Below, in pieces: positions 14,667 to 15,231 of a stretch of DNA of 15,231 nucleotides; within the stretch, counting starts at the first letter, position 1, and every line of letters starts with the position of its first letter. The stretch is from Candidatus Kapaibacterium sp. (lineage in GTDB: Bacteria; Bacteroidota; Ignavibacteria; Kapaibacteriales; UBA2268), in the NCBI GenBank assembly GCA_938038165.1, contig CALHRB010000088.1, positions 1 to 15,231 of the forward strand, written 5' to 3'. Made by a program: the position numbers and the translations under genes. The notes below the pieces were generated by a model that saw nothing but the letters and a program-made list of their open reading frames with translations, was not told the DNA's origin and searched no databases.

Positions 14667-15231
14667 ATGAAAATAATAAAAACTGTAAAGGAAATGCAAC
14701 TTATATCTCTGGAACAAAAAAATCAGGGAAAAACAATTGGCTTTGTTCCTACAATGGGCTATTTGCACGAAGGACACCTTAGTTTAATCAGAAATTCGAA
14801 AGAAATGACAGATATTACTGTAACATCAATTTATGTCAATCCCACTCAATTTGCACCAAATGAGGATTTTTCGAAATACCCCAGAGACTTCGGAAGAGAC
14901 AAACAACTTGCCGAAAATGCCGGTTGTGATTATATTTTTTTCCCAGGTGATAATGAAATATATCCTAACGGTTTTGAAACCATGGTTTTGATTGATGGAA
15001 TTACAAAAAAATTTGAGGGAGAAAAAAGACCCGGGCATTTTAATGGTGTTGCAACTGTGGTTACCAAACTTTTCAATGCAGTGATGCCAAACATTGCTTT
15101 TTTCGGTCAAAAGGATTACCAGCAAACATTAGTAATAAAAAAGCTTGTCGAGGATTTATTATTTCCAATTTCGATTGTCATAATCCCGACATTTCGTCAA
15201 TCAGATGGTTTAGCAATGAGTTCAAGAAATG
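14667..15231 (+). CDS. panC: Pantothenate synthetase, 3' end cut by the window
   Basis: ATP-dependent ligase that joins pantoate and beta-alanine to make pantothenate, the precursor of coenzyme A. The visible 188 residues run off the window edge; full-length family members have about 280. The nucleotidyl-transferase signature is clear: FVPTMGYLHEGHLSL at 26-40 with the HIGH-like His34/His37, IYVNPTQFAPNEDF at 55-68, FFGQKDYQQ at 145-153, and the KMSKS-equivalent AMSSRN at 183-188 just before the edge. All active-site stretches expected in this portion are intact. The ATG lies 7 bases after the yigZ stop with only a weak upstream purine run (AAAAGA), suggesting cotranscription and possible coupling with yigZ. 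panB and panD are not in view. Confidence 0.96.
   Translation, partial: MKIIKTVKEMQLISLEQKNQGKTIGFVPTMGYLHEGHLSLIRNSKEMTDITVTSIYVNPTQFAPNEDFSKYPRDFGRDKQLAENAGCDYIFFPGDNEIYPNGFETMVLIDGITKKFEGEKRPGHFNGVATVVTKLFNAVMPNIAFFGQKDYQQTLVIKKLVEDLLFPISIVIIPTFRQSDGLAMSSRN

Noticed and set aside
1..15231. CRISPR arrays, tRNA or rRNA genes, insertion sequences, riboswitches
   Set aside because: No spaced direct repeats, tRNA-like folds, transposase genes or long terminal inverted repeats are visible on either strand, and no gap is large enough for a flavin riboswitch before ribH within the window.

Overview
This AT-rich window (about one third G+C by eye) comes from a chromosome of a Bacteroidota/Chlorobiota-type bacterium, possibly of the Ignavibacteria or Kapabacteria kind. 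The phylum call is an inference. It rests on a PorZ-like double-propeller protein with a FlgD-like C-terminal domain of the type IX secretion kind, a metallopeptidase/propeller/beta-barrel fusion, a BshA bacillithiol enzyme, and a TTTG-N20-TAnnTTTG promoter of the Bacteroidota class. I see no mobile element, CRISPR array, tRNA or rRNA. All genes look intact except panC, which is cut by the window edge.

Layout. A rightward block (1-6025) holds ribH (lumazine synthase, riboflavin synthesis), the secreted PorZ-like propeller protein, and then, behind its own promoter, an ftsL-like gene, a TauE/SafE membrane transporter and ftsI (septal transpeptidase). The ftsL/ftsI pair is a fragment of the division and cell-wall (dcw) cluster, without mraZ/rsmH in front or mur genes behind, and the transporter sits between the two division genes. 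A leftward block (6031-14013) holds, in transcription order, bshA, a large outer-membrane peptidase/propeller/barrel protein, and a compact paaY-paaZ-enoyl-CoA hydratase operon from phenylacetyl-CoA catabolism. A second rightward block (14030-end) starts 16 bases from bshA and holds a YigZ/IMPACT-family gene followed closely by panC (pantothenate synthetase).

How the genes work together. FtsL and FtsI act in the divisome. PaaZ hydrolyses oxepin-CoA and oxidises the resulting semialdehyde, PaaY is a hexapeptide-repeat thioesterase that clears a dead-end CoA ester in that pathway, and the crotonase-fold protein probably acts on an enoyl-CoA next to them. The ring-epoxidising PaaABCDE genes are not in the window. 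The PorZ-like protein and the metallopeptidase-barrel are envelope proteins that could belong to protein secretion or surface maturation. ribH, panC and bshA are unlinked cofactor and thiol housekeeping genes.

Most noteworthy are the peptidase-propeller-barrel fusion, the PorZ-like protein, the transporter nested between ftsL and ftsI, the non-canonical active site of the crotonase-fold enzyme, and the 16-base divergent gap between bshA and yigZ. No clearly unprecedented system is visible; the window is mostly core genes in unusual arrangements.
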